From Hymenobacter norwichensis DSM 15439 (GTDB lineage: Bacteria; Bacteroidota; Bacteroidia; Cytophagales; Hymenobacteraceae), in assembly GCF_000420705.1 (NCBI RefSeq), contig NZ_ATVL01000012.1, positions 62,001-126,000 on the forward strand: DNA of 64,000 bases, given 5' to 3'. The notes below the pieces were generated by a model. It made no database searches. It saw nothing but the letters and a program-made list of their open reading frames with translations, and was not told where the DNA came from. How positions within the stretch are numbered: the stretch's first letter is position 1; every line of letters starts with the position of its first letter. The translations under genes and the position numbers were made by a program. Of this stretch, positions 40,390 through 49,130 are shown piece by piece.

Positions 40390-41004
40390 GTGAGCGTCAA
40401 AAAAATATACCTGATTCGCCACGGGCAGACCGACTTCAACGTGCAGAATATCGTGCAGGGCAGTGGAATCGACTCCGACCTCAACGAAAGAGGCCGGCAA
40501 CAGGCGGCGCAGTTTTTTGCCGCCTACCATCAAATGCCTTTCGATAAGGTCTACACCTCGGTGCTGCGCCGCACCCATCAGTCGGTGCAGGGCTTCCTAG
40601 AGTTGGGCTTGCCGCACGAGCAGTATGCGGCGCTCAACGAAATCAGCTGGGGCGTGCGCGAAGGTACCCGCATCACGGCCGAAGAAGACACCGAGTACCA
40701 CGGCGTGTTGGCCCAATGGAACCGCGGCGAAACTCACGCCCGCCTCACCGGCGGCGAAAGTCCCGACGAAGTAGCCGCCCGCCAGCGCCCGTTTATCGAG
40801 CTGCTAACCTCGTGCCCCGAAGAGGAAAACGTGCTGGTGTGCATGCACGGCCGCGCCATGCGCGTACTGCTTTGCCAACTGCTAGGCTACCCGCTCCGCC
40901 GCATGGATGCCTTCGAGCACCGCAACCTGTGTCTCTACAAGCTCCACTACACCGGCTCGATGTTCACAGTGCGCAATTTCCTCGACGTAGCCCATTTGGA
41001 ATAG
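40390..41004 (+). CDS. Histidine phosphatase-family protein (phosphoglycerate mutase-like)
   Basis: 204 residues from GTG 40390 (VSVKKIYLIRHGQT); longer in-frame starts overlap the thioesterase gene and carry no family pattern. Catalytic motif IRHGQTDFN supplies the phosphorylated His. Arg and Glu follow in the SDLNERGRQQA and VLRRTHQSVQG regions, and the second catalytic His lies in VCMHGRAMRVLLCQLLG. The LNEISWGVREGT segment is typical of the alpha-ribazole phosphatase/broad-specificity phosphatase branch. The substrate is not predictable. A -7 box lies 27 bases upstream. The gene is followed by the pyruvate dehydrogenase E2 gene with its own promoter. Confidence 0.88.
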   Translation: MSVKKIYLIRHGQTDFNVQNIVQGSGIDSDLNERGRQQAAQFFAAYHQMPFDKVYTSVLRRTHQSVQGFLELGLPHEQYAALNEISWGVREGTRITAEEDTEYHGVLAQWNRGETHARLTGGESPDEVAARQRPFIELLTSCPEEENVLVCMHGRAMRVLLCQLLGYPLRRMDAFEHRNLCLYKLHYTGSMFTVRNFLDVAHLE

Positions 41005-41110
41005 GAAATTAGCAGTGAATAGAAGGCGCCAGCCTGTTAATGTAACTCGACGAAATTGTAACGCAACCGATTCCGTACTCTTCATTGCTAATTCCTCACT
41101 CACTATTCGT

Positions 41111-41140
41111 TTGCACCGCCGGATTTTCGGGCTAATTTTG
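41111..41140 (+). promoter_or_regulatory. Promoter of the E2 gene (-33 TTG, -7 TAATTTTG)
   Basis: TTG at 41111-41113 and TAATTTTG at 41133-41140 are 19 bases apart, the canonical Bacteroidota promoter. The expected transcript start is near 41147, about 23 bases before the ATG at 41170. Confidence 0.7.
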
Positions 41141-41169
41141 ACCCCCACTCATTTCAACCGAAGAAACAG

Positions 41170-42927
41170 ATGGCCGAAATCATAAAAATGCCCAAAATGA
41201 GCGACACCATGACGGAAGGCGTCATTGCGTCCTGGCTCAAGAAGGTAGGTGACAAAATAAAATCTGGCGATGTATTGGCCGAAGTCGAAACCGACAAAGC
41301 CACCATGGAGCTGGAAAACTACGAGGACGGCACCCTGTTGTATATAGGCCCCAAGGAAGGTGAGTCGGTAGCCGTAGACGGCATTTTGGCCATTGTGGGT
41401 AAAGAAGGCGAAGACTTTTCGGCTCTGCTGCAAGATGGCGGCGGTGCTGCTCCAGCGCCAGCCGCGGAGGCTCCCAAAGCGGAAGCCGCTCCGGCTCCTG
41501 CGCCTGAGGCTCCTAAACCAGCCCCCGCACCCGCCCCGGCCGCTACCCCCGTTTCGGCTCCAGTAGCTGCGGCCCCAGCCGCTGCCGGTAACGGCAAGAA
41601 GGCTACCGTAGTGCGTATGCCCAAAATGAGCGACACTATGACCGAAGGCACTATTGCTTCTTGGTTGAAAAAGGTAGGCGACAAAGTGAAGTCGGGTGAC
41701 GTGCTGGCCGAAGTGGAAACCGATAAGGCGACCATGGAACTGGAAAACTACGAAGACGGTACCCTGCTCTATATCGGTCCGAAAGACGGCGAATCGGTGG
41801 CTGTTGATGGCATCCTGGCTATCATCGGGGAGGAAGGCGCCGACGTGCAGGCCCTGATTGGTGGCCAAAGTGGCGGTAGCGCTGCCCCAGCCGCTGAAGC
41901 TACTCCTGCTGAAGCTGCCTCAGCCGAAAATGCCCCGGCTGCCGCCGCACCGCAAGCCGCTACTACCACGCAGCCTGCAGGTGGTCGTTTGCTGGCATCG
42001 CCGCTGGCCAAGAGCATTGCCAAAGACAAAGGCATCGACCTGAATACCATCAAAGGCTCGGGCGAAAACGGCCGCATTATTTCCCGCGACTTGGAAAGCG
42101 CGCAGCCAAGTGCCGCTGCCGCTCCGGCCGCTGCTCCTGCTGCCCAGCCCGCCGCTCAGCCCTCCGAGTACATCAAAGCTGCCTTGCCTGAGCAGCAGGC
42201 CCCAGCTGAAGCACCGAAAGCTGCCCCGGCTCCCGCTACGTCCTCGGCCGACTACACCGAAACGCCGGTGTCGCAGATGCGCAAGGTTATTGCCCGCCGT
42301 CTCTCCGAAAGCCTGTTCACGGCCCCGCATTTCTATCTGACAATGGAAATTGTGATGGACCGCGCCATGGAAGTTCGTACGCAGCTCAATACCTTGTCGC
42401 CGGTGAAGCTCAGCTTCAACGACTTGGTAATCAAAGCTTGCGCCGTGTCCCTTAAGCAGCACCCTGCCATCAACTCCTCGTGGCTCGGCGACAAAATCCG
42501 CCAGAACAAGGTGGTGAACATCGGGGTGGCCGTGGCCGTAGACGAAGGGCTGCTTGTACCCGTGGTGCGCAACGCCGACGGCAAAGGCCTCTCGACCATT
42601 GCCACTGAAGTAAAAGAACTGGCCGGCAAAGCCAAGAGCAAGAAGCTGCAACCTGCGGAGTGGGAGGGTAGCACCTTTACCATCTCCAACCTGGGTATGT
42701 TCGGCATCGACGAATTCACGGCCATCATCAACGAGCCAAATGCCTGTATTCTGGCCGTGGGTGGCATCAAGCAAACGGCCGTGGTGAAGGATGGCGCGCT
42801 AGCCATCGGCAACATCATGAAAGTGACGCTCAGCTGCGACCACCGCGTGGTAGATGGCGCTACCGGCGCCGCCTTCTTGCAGACGGTGAAGAGCCTGCTC
42901 GAAGATCCGATGCGGATGCTGATCTGA
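41170..42927 (+). CDS. Pyruvate dehydrogenase E2 (dihydrolipoyl acetyltransferase)
   Basis: 585 residues. Two lipoyl domains (about 1-80 and 150-230) have the lipoylated Lys in ETDKATMELENY. They are nearly identical in protein sequence but differ at many silent sites in the DNA. Ala/Pro-rich linkers are followed by the E1/E3-binding domain (about 275-310, GRLLASPLAKSIAKDKGID), a linker and the catalytic domain (about 355-585), with VSQMRKVIARRLSESLFTAP, FTISNLGMFGIDEFTAIINE and active-site HRVVDGATGAAFLQ. It makes acetyl-CoA in the pyruvate dehydrogenase complex; the E1 and E3 genes are not adjacent. It is preceded by a canonical promoter and followed by a good terminator, so it is monocistronic. 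Confidence 0.96.
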   Translation: MAEIIKMPKMSDTMTEGVIASWLKKVGDKIKSGDVLAEVETDKATMELENYEDGTLLYIGPKEGESVAVDGILAIVGKEGEDFSALLQDGGGAAPAPAAEAPKAEAAPAPAPEAPKPAPAPAPAATPVSAPVAAAPAAAGNGKKATVVRMPKMSDTMTEGTIASWLKKVGDKVKSGDVLAEVETDKATMELENYEDGTLLYIGPKDGESVAVDGILAIIGEEGADVQALIGGQSGGSAAPAAEATPAEAASAENAPAAAAPQAATTTQPAGGRLLASPLAKSIAKDKGIDLNTIKGSGENGRIISRDLESAQPSAAAAPAAAPAAQPAAQPSEYIKAALPEQQAPAEAPKAAPAPATSSADYTETPVSQMRKVIARRLSESLFTAPHFYLTMEIVMDRAMEVRTQLNTLSPVKLSFNDLVIKACAVSLKQHPAINSSWLGDKIRQNKVVNIGVAVAVDEGLLVPVVRNADGKGLSTIATEVKELAGKAKSKKLQPAEWEGSTFTISNLGMFGIDEFTAIINEPNACILAVGGIKQTAVVKDGALAIGNIMKVTLSCDHRVVDGATGAAFLQTVKSLLEDPMRMLI

Positions 42928-42961
42928 TCAAAAAAATAGGTCGGAATTATTTATTTGATAG

Positions 42962-42993
42962 AAAAGCCAGCCTCTCGGGGCTGGTTTTTTTAT
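42962..42993 (+). terminator. Rho-independent terminator of the E2 gene
   Basis: The stem AAAAGCCAGCC / GGCTGGTTTT has a 6-base loop (TCTCGG) and is followed by TTTTATTTATT. It is 35 bases past the E2 stop. Confidence 0.9.
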
Positions 42994-43073
42994 TTATTCC
43001 CCTTATTGTGGAGATTATCCGTTTCCCGCCCCGCTCCGCCCTACAACAGACTTAACCTTTTTTCCAGTACGCT

Positions 43074-45644
43074 ATGAAAAACCTAGTACCCATCACCATT
43101 TTGTGTTTAGCCAGCGGGGCGGCTATGGCGCAAAGCCAAACCCTGACCGGCCAAGTGCTGGATGCCACCGGCCGGCCTGTAGTGGGCGCCACCGTGGTAG
43201 AAAAAGGCACCAATAACGGCACCGGCACCGATGGCAACGGCCGCTTCACGTTGCGCGCCCGGGCCCAATCAGCCACGCTGGTAGTTAGCTCCATTGGGTT
43301 TGCCAGCCAGGAAGTAACGGCCGGCAGCGGCCCGGTTCGGGTGCAGCTGGCGGAGGCCTCTACCGGCCTAAGCGAAGTGCAAATTGTGGGTTCGCGCAGC
43401 CAGAACCGGTCCGTAACGGATTCGCCCTCGCCGGTTGACGTGATTGACATTCGGGAGGTGACGGCCAAAACCGGGCAGCTTGATGTGAACCAGTTGCTGC
43501 AATTTGTGGCCCCGTCGTTCAACTCCAACCGCCAAACCGGCTCCGACGGCGCCGACCACGTAGACCCCGCTTCGTTGCGCGGCCTTGGCCCCGACCAAAC
43601 GCTGGTGCTCGTGAACGGCAAGCGACAGCACCAATCGGCGCTGGTGAACCTGTTCGGCTCGCGCGGCCGTGGCAATACCGGCACCGACTTGAACGTCATT
43701 CCGGCAGCGAGCATCGAGCGGATTGAGATTCTGCGCGACGGCGCGGCGGCGCAGTACGGCTCCGATGCCATTGCGGGCGTTATCAACATCGTGCTCAAGA
43801 AAACCACGAACGAGCTGACCGTCAGTACCAACTACGGCGCTTACGACGCCAAGTATAGGTTCGATGATAAGAACTTCGACGGTGGCAACTTCAACGCCAA
43901 CGTTAATTACGGTGTCGGGGTAGGCAAGCAGGGCGGCTATGTGAATGCTACGCTTGATTACAACCAGCGCGAGCACACGCAGCGCGCCAACGTGCCCGCC
44001 GAAGATGGCATTGCGCGCCGTGAGTACGGCGACCCGCAGGTGAAAAATGGCGCGGCTTATTTCAACGCCAAATTTCCCATCAGCGAGAAAGCGCAGGTGT
44101 ATGCCTTTGGCGGGTTGAACAAGCGCCGCGGCGACTCCTACGCCTGGACGCGCTTCGCCGACGATGACCGCAACGTGCCATCCATCTACCCCAACGGCTT
44201 CGACCCCATCATCACCAGCGACATCTGGGACGGTTCGGCCGTGGTGGGCTTGCGCACGCAGCTAGGCGCGTGGGAGCTGGATTTGAGCAATAACTTCGGC
44301 TCGAACCGGTTCGAGTATGGCGTAGAGAATACGCTGAATTCCTCGTTGGGGGCCAGTTCACCCACCAAATTCAAGGCGGGCGGCTTCCAGTTGCAGCAGC
44401 AGGTGCAGAGCTTGGGCCTCACGCGGAACTACGCCAGCGTACTGAGCGGCTTGAACCTGGCCGCTGGGGCGGAGTGGCGTCACGAGTGGTATTCGCTGTT
44501 TGCCGGCGAGGAAGCTTCCTACCGCAATTATGACCCGGCGGGCACGCCCGATTCGTTGCGGCGGGCGGCTGGGTCGCAGGGTTTTCCAGGGTATCAGCCA
44601 ACCGACGCTATCAAGGCCCAGCGCGACAACGTGGGCGCCTATGTGGATGCCGAGTTGAGTGTAACGCCACAATGGCTGGTAGCTGCCGCGCTGCGCTACG
44701 AATACTACACTGACTTTGGGAGCACGCTCAACTATAAAATAGCCACCCGCTACAATCTGACCGAGTTTCTGACCTTGCGCGGCACGTACAGCACCGGCTT
44801 CCGGGCGCCTTCCTTGGCCCAAGTAAATTTCAATTCCACGTTTACCAACTTCATTCAGGGCCAACCAGTGGAAGTGCTGCTGGCCCGCAACAACAGCGCC
44901 GTTACGCAGAAACTGGGCATTCCGGCACTCAAGCAAGAAACCTCTAACAGCGCCAATATCGGCCTGACCAGCCGCATCGGTTCCTCGCTGAGCTTGACGC
45001 TGGACGGGTATTACATCAAGATTGACGACCGGGTGGTGCTCACCAGCCAGTTCTCGTCCGAAGACCCGGTGATTGGGCCTGATTTGCAGGCGCTGAACGT
45101 AGGGCAGGCGCAGTTCTTTGCCAACGCGGCTTCCACCAAGTCGTTGGGTTTGGATGCAGTGCTGAGCCACACGCTGGCACTAAGCAATGGCCGCCTGAAC
45201 TCCACGCTGGCTGCCAATTTCAACCGTTTGCGCATCGACCGGGTGCAGACCTCGGGCCGGCTGGCCGGACGGGAAGACGAGTTTTTTGGGCCACGCGAAC
45301 AGGCCTTTGTGAAGGCTTCAGCGCCGCCGTCCAAAATCAACCTCACCTTTGATTATCAGATGGGCCGCTTTGGCGCGCTGCTGCGCTTCGTGCGCTTCGC
45401 CGATGTAAAGCTGATTGGGTATGACGCCTTGGAGCAGGTGTACGAGTCGCGCATCACCACTGATTTGGCGTTGAGCTACTCCCTCACCGACCATTTGCAA
45501 CTCTCAATAGGTAGCTCCAACCTGTTCAATAAGTACCCTACCTTCTTCAACCCGCAGGTAACGGAAACTGGCGGCGCCTGGGACCCAGTGCAGATGGGCT
45601 CGAACGGCCGGTTTTACTTTGCTAAATTGCAGGCCCGATTCTAA
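43074..45644 (+). CDS. TonB-dependent outer membrane receptor
   Basis: 856 residues. The signal peptide (KNLVPITILCLASGAAMA) is followed by a carboxypeptidase-like domain (TLTGQVLDATGRPVVGATVV, about residues 20-105), a plug domain (about 115-250) with VDVIDIREVTAKTGQLDVNQ, ASLRGLGPDQTLVLVNGKRQ and IERIEILRDGAAAQYGSDAI, then a long barrel ending in VQMGSNGRFYFAKLQARF. The plug sequence is typical of siderophore or general-substrate receptors of the iron-complex class. No SusD-like or siderophore gene is adjacent. It is not an evident relative of the shorter receptor at 15659. The ligand is unknown. Confidence 0.93.
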   Translation: MKNLVPITILCLASGAAMAQSQTLTGQVLDATGRPVVGATVVEKGTNNGTGTDGNGRFTLRARAQSATLVVSSIGFASQEVTAGSGPVRVQLAEASTGLSEVQIVGSRSQNRSVTDSPSPVDVIDIREVTAKTGQLDVNQLLQFVAPSFNSNRQTGSDGADHVDPASLRGLGPDQTLVLVNGKRQHQSALVNLFGSRGRGNTGTDLNVIPAASIERIEILRDGAAAQYGSDAIAGVINIVLKKTTNELTVSTNYGAYDAKYRFDDKNFDGGNFNANVNYGVGVGKQGGYVNATLDYNQREHTQRANVPAEDGIARREYGDPQVKNGAAYFNAKFPISEKAQVYAFGGLNKRRGDSYAWTRFADDDRNVPSIYPNGFDPIITSDIWDGSAVVGLRTQLGAWELDLSNNFGSNRFEYGVENTLNSSLGASSPTKFKAGGFQLQQQVQSLGLTRNYASVLSGLNLAAGAEWRHEWYSLFAGEEASYRNYDPAGTPDSLRRAAGSQGFPGYQPTDAIKAQRDNVGAYVDAELSVTPQWLVAAALRYEYYTDFGSTLNYKIATRYNLTEFLTLRGTYSTGFRAPSLAQVNFNSTFTNFIQGQPVEVLLARNNSAVTQKLGIPALKQETSNSANIGLTSRIGSSLSLTLDGYYIKIDDRVVLTSQFSSEDPVIGPDLQALNVGQAQFFANAASTKSLGLDAVLSHTLALSNGRLNSTLAANFNRLRIDRVQTSGRLAGREDEFFGPREQAFVKASAPPSKINLTFDYQMGRFGALLRFVRFADVKLIGYDALEQVYESRITTDLALSYSLTDHLQLSIGSSNLFNKYPTFFNPQVTETGGAWDPVQMGSNGRFYFAKLQARF

Positions 45645-45647
45645 GGT

Positions 45648-45797
45648 CAGTTGCCTGTTGTCAGTTTGTAGTTGCCAGAGATGGTAGAATGGGGAGTTGG
45701 TTGTTGGTGCGTTGGCACTGCCAGCCAGCTCTTCGTTTTTTTACAGCTATGTGGCACTGGTGAACTGATAACGGGCAACTTACAACTGATAACTGCA
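45648..45797. repeat. Imperfect inverted repeat upstream of hslV
   Basis: CAGTTGCCTGTTGTCAG (from 45648) and AGTTTGTAGTTGCC near it resemble the complement of GGCAACTTACAACTGATAACTG (45774-45795), which runs up to the hslV start codon. The words GTTGCC and TTATCAG recur in intergenic repeats of related genomes. The fit is loose. It may carry the terminator of the TonB gene. Confidence 0.35.
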
Positions 45798-46334
45798 ATG
45801 AGAATAAGATCCACTACCGTACTCGGTATCCGCCACAATGGCGAAGTAGCTCTGGGCGCCGACGGTCAGGCAACGATGGACAAGCACGTAGCGAAAAGCA
45901 ACGTGCGCAAGGTCCGCAAGCTTCAAGACGGCAAAGTCGTGACGGGGTTTGCTGGCTCCACCGCCGACGCGTTTATGCTGCTCGACAAGTTCGAGGAGAA
46001 GCTGAACGGCTACGGCGGCAACCTGCGCCGCGCCGCTATTGAGCTAGCCAAGGAGTGGCGCAAAGACCAGTATCTGCGCAAGCTGGAAGCCATGATGGTG
46101 GTAGCCGACCGTGACGAACTGCTCATCATTGCCGGCTCCGGCGACGTGCTCGAACCTGACTCCGATGTGGCTGCTATTGGTTCGGGGGCCATGTACGCCC
46201 AAGCCGCCGCGCTGGCCCTCAAGAAGCACGCCCCACACCTCACGGCCCGCCAGATGGTGGAAGATGCCCTGCACATTGCCGCCGACATCTGCATCTACAC
46301 CAACCACAACCTCATGATTGAGCAGCCGGTATAG
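45798..46334 (+). CDS. hslV: HslV (ClpQ) proteasome-like peptidase subunit
   Basis: 178 residues from ATG 45798; the upstream frame to 45672 is not matched by the family. The mature peptidase starts at the catalytic Thr of TTVLGIRHNGEVALGADGQATM, but here it is preceded by MRIRS, so a five-residue propeptide must be removed. Further motifs are VRKVRKLQDGKVVTGFAGSTADAFMLLDKFEEKL, LRRAAIELAKEWRKDQYLRKLEAM and IYTNHN near the end. HslV works with the ATPase HslU to degrade regulatory proteins. No hslU gene is in the window, which is unusual since the two are often adjacent. Confidence 0.95.
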   Translation: MRIRSTTVLGIRHNGEVALGADGQATMDKHVAKSNVRKVRKLQDGKVVTGFAGSTADAFMLLDKFEEKLNGYGGNLRRAAIELAKEWRKDQYLRKLEAMMVVADRDELLIIAGSGDVLEPDSDVAAIGSGAMYAQAAALALKKHAPHLTARQMVEDALHIAADICIYTNHNLMIEQPV

Positions 46335-46395
46335 GTGAGTAGCCTGCCCGAACAGGTATATCGTCAAGCAAATTCAGCTCACTCAACCGGTTTGT

Positions 46396-46893
46396 ATGAA
46401 GAAGAAAGCATTTGACTTCGAAGCCTTAGGCGAATCATTGCGGGCTGATACGCAGGAGTTCATTGATTCTTACGCCGCGAAGTATCCCGAAGATGCACCA
46501 CTACAGGCCTTTTGCCTGTACTTTGAATCGACCCTGGATGCCACCGGAATGCTGTTACCAGTGCGGGCCCTACACAAGGATGTAGGGGCCCACATTTATG
46601 ATGTAGCTTCCTGGTTTTACTACACCGACCATGTGCAGGCCGACCTATCAGAGCCTACGCTCGCGCTGTTTACGGCGTACGAAGAAATATGCTACAACGA
46701 CGATGAAACAGATACCAACGAGTTGCAAGAGCAGTTCAAGCAGATGATCAGCTGGGTAATGCAGCAGCTCGACTTCAACAAACTGCCCCGCACGGACGAC
46801 TTCATTTACTTTGCCGAAGGCATGGATGAAGAATATGACGAGTGGGATTCCACAATTCCCCCGGCGCTTCTAAAAAAGCACTTCGATCTGTAG
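46396..46893 (+). CDS. Acidic hypothetical protein
   Basis: 165 residues, strongly acidic: FDFEALGESLRADTQEFIDSY at the N-terminus, ending in EYDEWDSTIPPALLKKHFDL. Soluble, largely helical, with no signal peptide and only a few cysteines (FCLYFES). The segment FDFEALGESLRADTQEFID resembles the start of DUF4303-type proteins, but the match is too weak to name. Acidic proteins of this kind include immunity proteins to toxins; no toxin gene is next to it. The gene is AT-richer than hslV and the next gene. It is followed by a 140-base gap. Confidence 0.65.
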   Translation: MKKKAFDFEALGESLRADTQEFIDSYAAKYPEDAPLQAFCLYFESTLDATGMLLPVRALHKDVGAHIYDVASWFYYTDHVQADLSEPTLALFTAYEEICYNDDETDTNELQEQFKQMISWVMQQLDFNKLPRTDDFIYFAEGMDEEYDEWDSTIPPALLKKHFDL

Positions 46894-47033
46894 CCAACTT
46901 CCTCCGTTTTGTGAGGAACCCAGCTGTAATTGGGCGCTATTCAGAATCTTTGATACAGCGCTTAATTCTTGAACGATTCCCGGTTGTAATTTGATTGTAC
47001 ACCGCACACCCACTAATACCGAACATACACGCA

Positions 47034-48005
47034 ATGCAAATCACCAACTTCCTCAAGCACCACTACCGCCACTTCAACGCTGCTGCTTTGATTGATGCCG
47101 CCGAAGGCTACAACAAGCACCTCGCCGAAGGGGGCAAGATGATGATAACGCTGGCCGGCGCCATGAGCACCGCCGAAATGGGCATCCAACTGGCCGAGTT
47201 GATCCGGCAGGATAAGGTGCAAATCATCAGCTGCACCGGTGCCAACCTAGAGGAGGATATCTTCAATCTGGTAGCCCACGACTTCTACGAGCGGGTACCC
47301 AACTACCGCGACCTAACGCCCGCCGATGAGCAGGCCCTGTTGGAGCGCCACATGAACCGCGTAACCGACACCTGTATCCCCGAAGAAGAGGCCATGCGCC
47401 GCCTGGAGCACTCGGTACTGAAGTTCTGGGAAAAGGCCGATAAGGCTGGCGAGCAGTATTTCCCCCACGAGTTCTTCTACCAGATCCTGAAGTCGGGCGA
47501 ACTGGAGCAGTACTACCAGATTGACCCCAAAGACAGCTGGATGCTGGCTGCCGCCGAGAAAAACCTGCCGATCATCTGCCCCGGTTGGGAAGACTCCACG
47601 CTGGGCAACATCTTCGCGGGCCACGTTATTTCGGGTGACATCAAGAACGTGCACACCGTACGCACCGGCATCGAGTACATGATTTACCTGGCCGGCTGGT
47701 ACACCGAGCAAGCCACCGACGCCAGCCCGGTCGGTTTCTTCCAGATTGGTGGCGGCATTGCCGGCGACTTCCCCATCTGCGTGGTACCAATGCTGCACCA
47801 AGACCTAGGCCGTACCTCCGTGCCGCTATGGGGGTACTTCTGCCAGATTTCGGACTCCACTACCAGCTACGGTTCGTACTCCGGTGCGGTGCCGAACGAG
47901 AAAATCACCTGGGGCAAACTGGGCCAAGACACGCCCAAGTTTATCATCGAGTCGGATGCTACCATTGTAGCGCCGTTGGTGTTTGCCATGGTGCTAGGGC
48001 AATAA
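47034..48005 (+). CDS. Deoxyhypusine synthase-like protein
   Basis: 323 residues from ATG 47034; a TTG-start extension to 46995 is not supported. The whole length follows the deoxyhypusine synthase family: GGKMMITLAGAMSTAEMGIQ, QIISCTGANLEEDIFNLVAHD, a YFPHEFFYQIL region, IICPGWEDSTLGNIF, VGFFQIGGGIAGDFPICVVP, and the catalytic-Lys segment PNEKITWGKLGQD (Lys about 295), followed by a SDATIVAPLVFAM segment. In eukaryotes and archaea the enzyme moves an aminobutyl group from spermidine to eIF5A or aIF5A. Bacteria use EF-P and lack eIF5A, so the substrate here differs; making homospermidine or another polyamine has been suggested for bacterial homologues. No polyamine gene is adjacent. Confidence 0.9.
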   Translation: MQITNFLKHHYRHFNAAALIDAAEGYNKHLAEGGKMMITLAGAMSTAEMGIQLAELIRQDKVQIISCTGANLEEDIFNLVAHDFYERVPNYRDLTPADEQALLERHMNRVTDTCIPEEEAMRRLEHSVLKFWEKADKAGEQYFPHEFFYQILKSGELEQYYQIDPKDSWMLAAAEKNLPIICPGWEDSTLGNIFAGHVISGDIKNVHTVRTGIEYMIYLAGWYTEQATDASPVGFFQIGGGIAGDFPICVVPMLHQDLGRTSVPLWGYFCQISDSTTSYGSYSGAVPNEKITWGKLGQDTPKFIIESDATIVAPLVFAMVLGQ

Positions 48006-48024
48006 TTGTTGCTTAGCGTTATTA

Positions 48025-48061
48025 AAAAGCCCCACCGCTGACTGTCAGCGGCGGGGCTTTT
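48025..48061. terminator. Bidirectional hairpin terminator after the DHS-like gene
   Basis: AAAAGCCCCACCGCTGAC / GTCAGCGGCGGGGCTTTT: 18-base arms with one wobble position and a one-base loop, flanked by A and T runs. It lies between the convergent DHS-like and DUF3667 genes. Confidence 0.88.
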
Positions 48062-48088
48062 CGTTTATGCCCGGATATCGGCTGGCTC

Positions 48089-49021
48089 CTAGTGAGTGGG
48101 CACTGCTGCATGTGCCGGCGCAGGGGCCGATTTGGCTTGCTGCTTTTGGAGTTGTTGCTGCTGCACGTCTTTTTTAATGGTACTAAAATTTAACCCCGCC
48201 ACAACCATTCCTACCAGCACAGATGGGACAATACTGCCCAACACAAATGGGAAAAAGCCTCTTATCAGACGCCCGGCTAAACTTAGGCCCGTGTGCGCCA
48301 GCATAGAGCCATAAGCCCAAGTGGCGTAGCCGAAGCTTAATAGTGATACCAGGAATCCTACTTTCGTGATGTAGACAGTGCCAGAGTAGAAATAGGAAAC
48401 AGGTAGAAAGAACAGGGTGATGGAATTGCAAACCGCTGTGATGAATGCCGCAATAACAAGGCATTCGGCATAGTTGTAGCCCCCACGACGCAGAAACAGC
48501 CGGGCAAACGCGGCTATTATCGGTACTAGTCCCACATAAACCCAACTCATATACTTGGCCACGAATTCGATGCTAGACTTTTGTGCCTCCCATATAGCCT
48601 CGGGTACGGCCGGGTCGCGGGGCGGTAGCAGATCAATGTGTAGTGCTGAGGAAATAAAGGCGTAAATACCAGTTACTAGCAGCAGTAGCGACAACGGCGG
48701 AAAGTGGTACTTGCGCTGCCCGGCTAAGTAGTTGCGGATGGTGGAGCCGGGGCGGGTCAGAATATTCCAGATAGAGTAAAAAATCCCCTTATCTACGTGC
48801 CAGATGCTGTGCGGAATGTCGTGCAGCATGTCGGCCATGGTGAGGCGGTGCGTATGGTGCGCATCCTGCCCACAGTGCCCGCAGAACCTATCGGCGACAA
48901 GTGTGCTACAGTTTAAGCAAGCTGCAGGGGCGTGGTGAGTGGAGGTATCCAACGGTGCACCATGCACTGACTGAGCCAACTTGGGGTCTAGAACAACGGA
49001 TGAGATAGAAGTTGAATGCAT
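48089..49021 (-). CDS. DUF3667 membrane protein with N-terminal zinc ribbon
   Basis: 310 residues. A cytoplasmic N-terminal segment carries CLNC and CGHCGQ (about residues 35-52, a zinc-ribbon-like pair), followed by the conserved DUF3667 elements: DMLHDIPHSIWHVDKGIFYSIW, LTRPGSTIRNYLAGQRKYHFPPLS and about five membrane helices (LLLLVTGIYAFISSA, WVYVGLVPIIAAFARLF, YAECLVIAAFITAVC, VGFLVSLLSFGYATWAY, LVGMVVAGLNF). The C-terminus is a Gln-rich, low-complexity cytoplasmic tail (VQQQQLQKQQAKSA). The role is unknown; the family is widespread in Bacteroidota. It stands alone between hairpins at 48025 and 49081. Confidence 0.87.
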   Translation of the reverse strand: MHSTSISSVVLDPKLAQSVHGAPLDTSTHHAPAACLNCSTLVADRFCGHCGQDAHHTHRLTMADMLHDIPHSIWHVDKGIFYSIWNILTRPGSTIRNYLAGQRKYHFPPLSLLLLVTGIYAFISSALHIDLLPPRDPAVPEAIWEAQKSSIEFVAKYMSWVYVGLVPIIAAFARLFLRRGGYNYAECLVIAAFITAVCNSITLFFLPVSYFYSGTVYITKVGFLVSLLSFGYATWAYGSMLAHTGLSLAGRLIRGFFPFVLGSIVPSVLVGMVVAGLNFSTIKKDVQQQQLQKQQAKSAPAPAHAAVPTH

Positions 49022-49080
49022 AGAACGTGAGGATGAATAGTTTGAATTAAAGCTATTTAAGTATAAAATAGCAGAATAAA

Positions 49081-49114
49081 AAAAGCCCCGCTGCTAACTA
49101 GCAGCGGGGCTTTT
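49081..49114 (-). terminator. Terminator of the DUF937-OmpA gene
   Basis: AAAAGCCCCGCTGCT (49081-49095) and AGCAGCGGGGCTTTT (49100-49114) form a perfect 15-base stem with a 4-base loop. On the minus strand the stem is followed by TTTTTTT. It is 16 bases past the stop at 49131. Confidence 0.9.
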
Positions 49115-49130
49115 CACTTGGGTGCTACTC

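Noticed and set aside
41185..41850. Tandem repeat in the E2 gene
   Set aside because: This is the normal duplication of lipoyl domains in E2 proteins, not a DNA repeat or mobile element.
41920..42774. Long minus-strand frame antisense to the pyruvate dehydrogenase E2 gene
   Set aside because: E2 domains are complete on the plus strand; the antisense frame is a by-product of the Ala/Pro-rich linkers.
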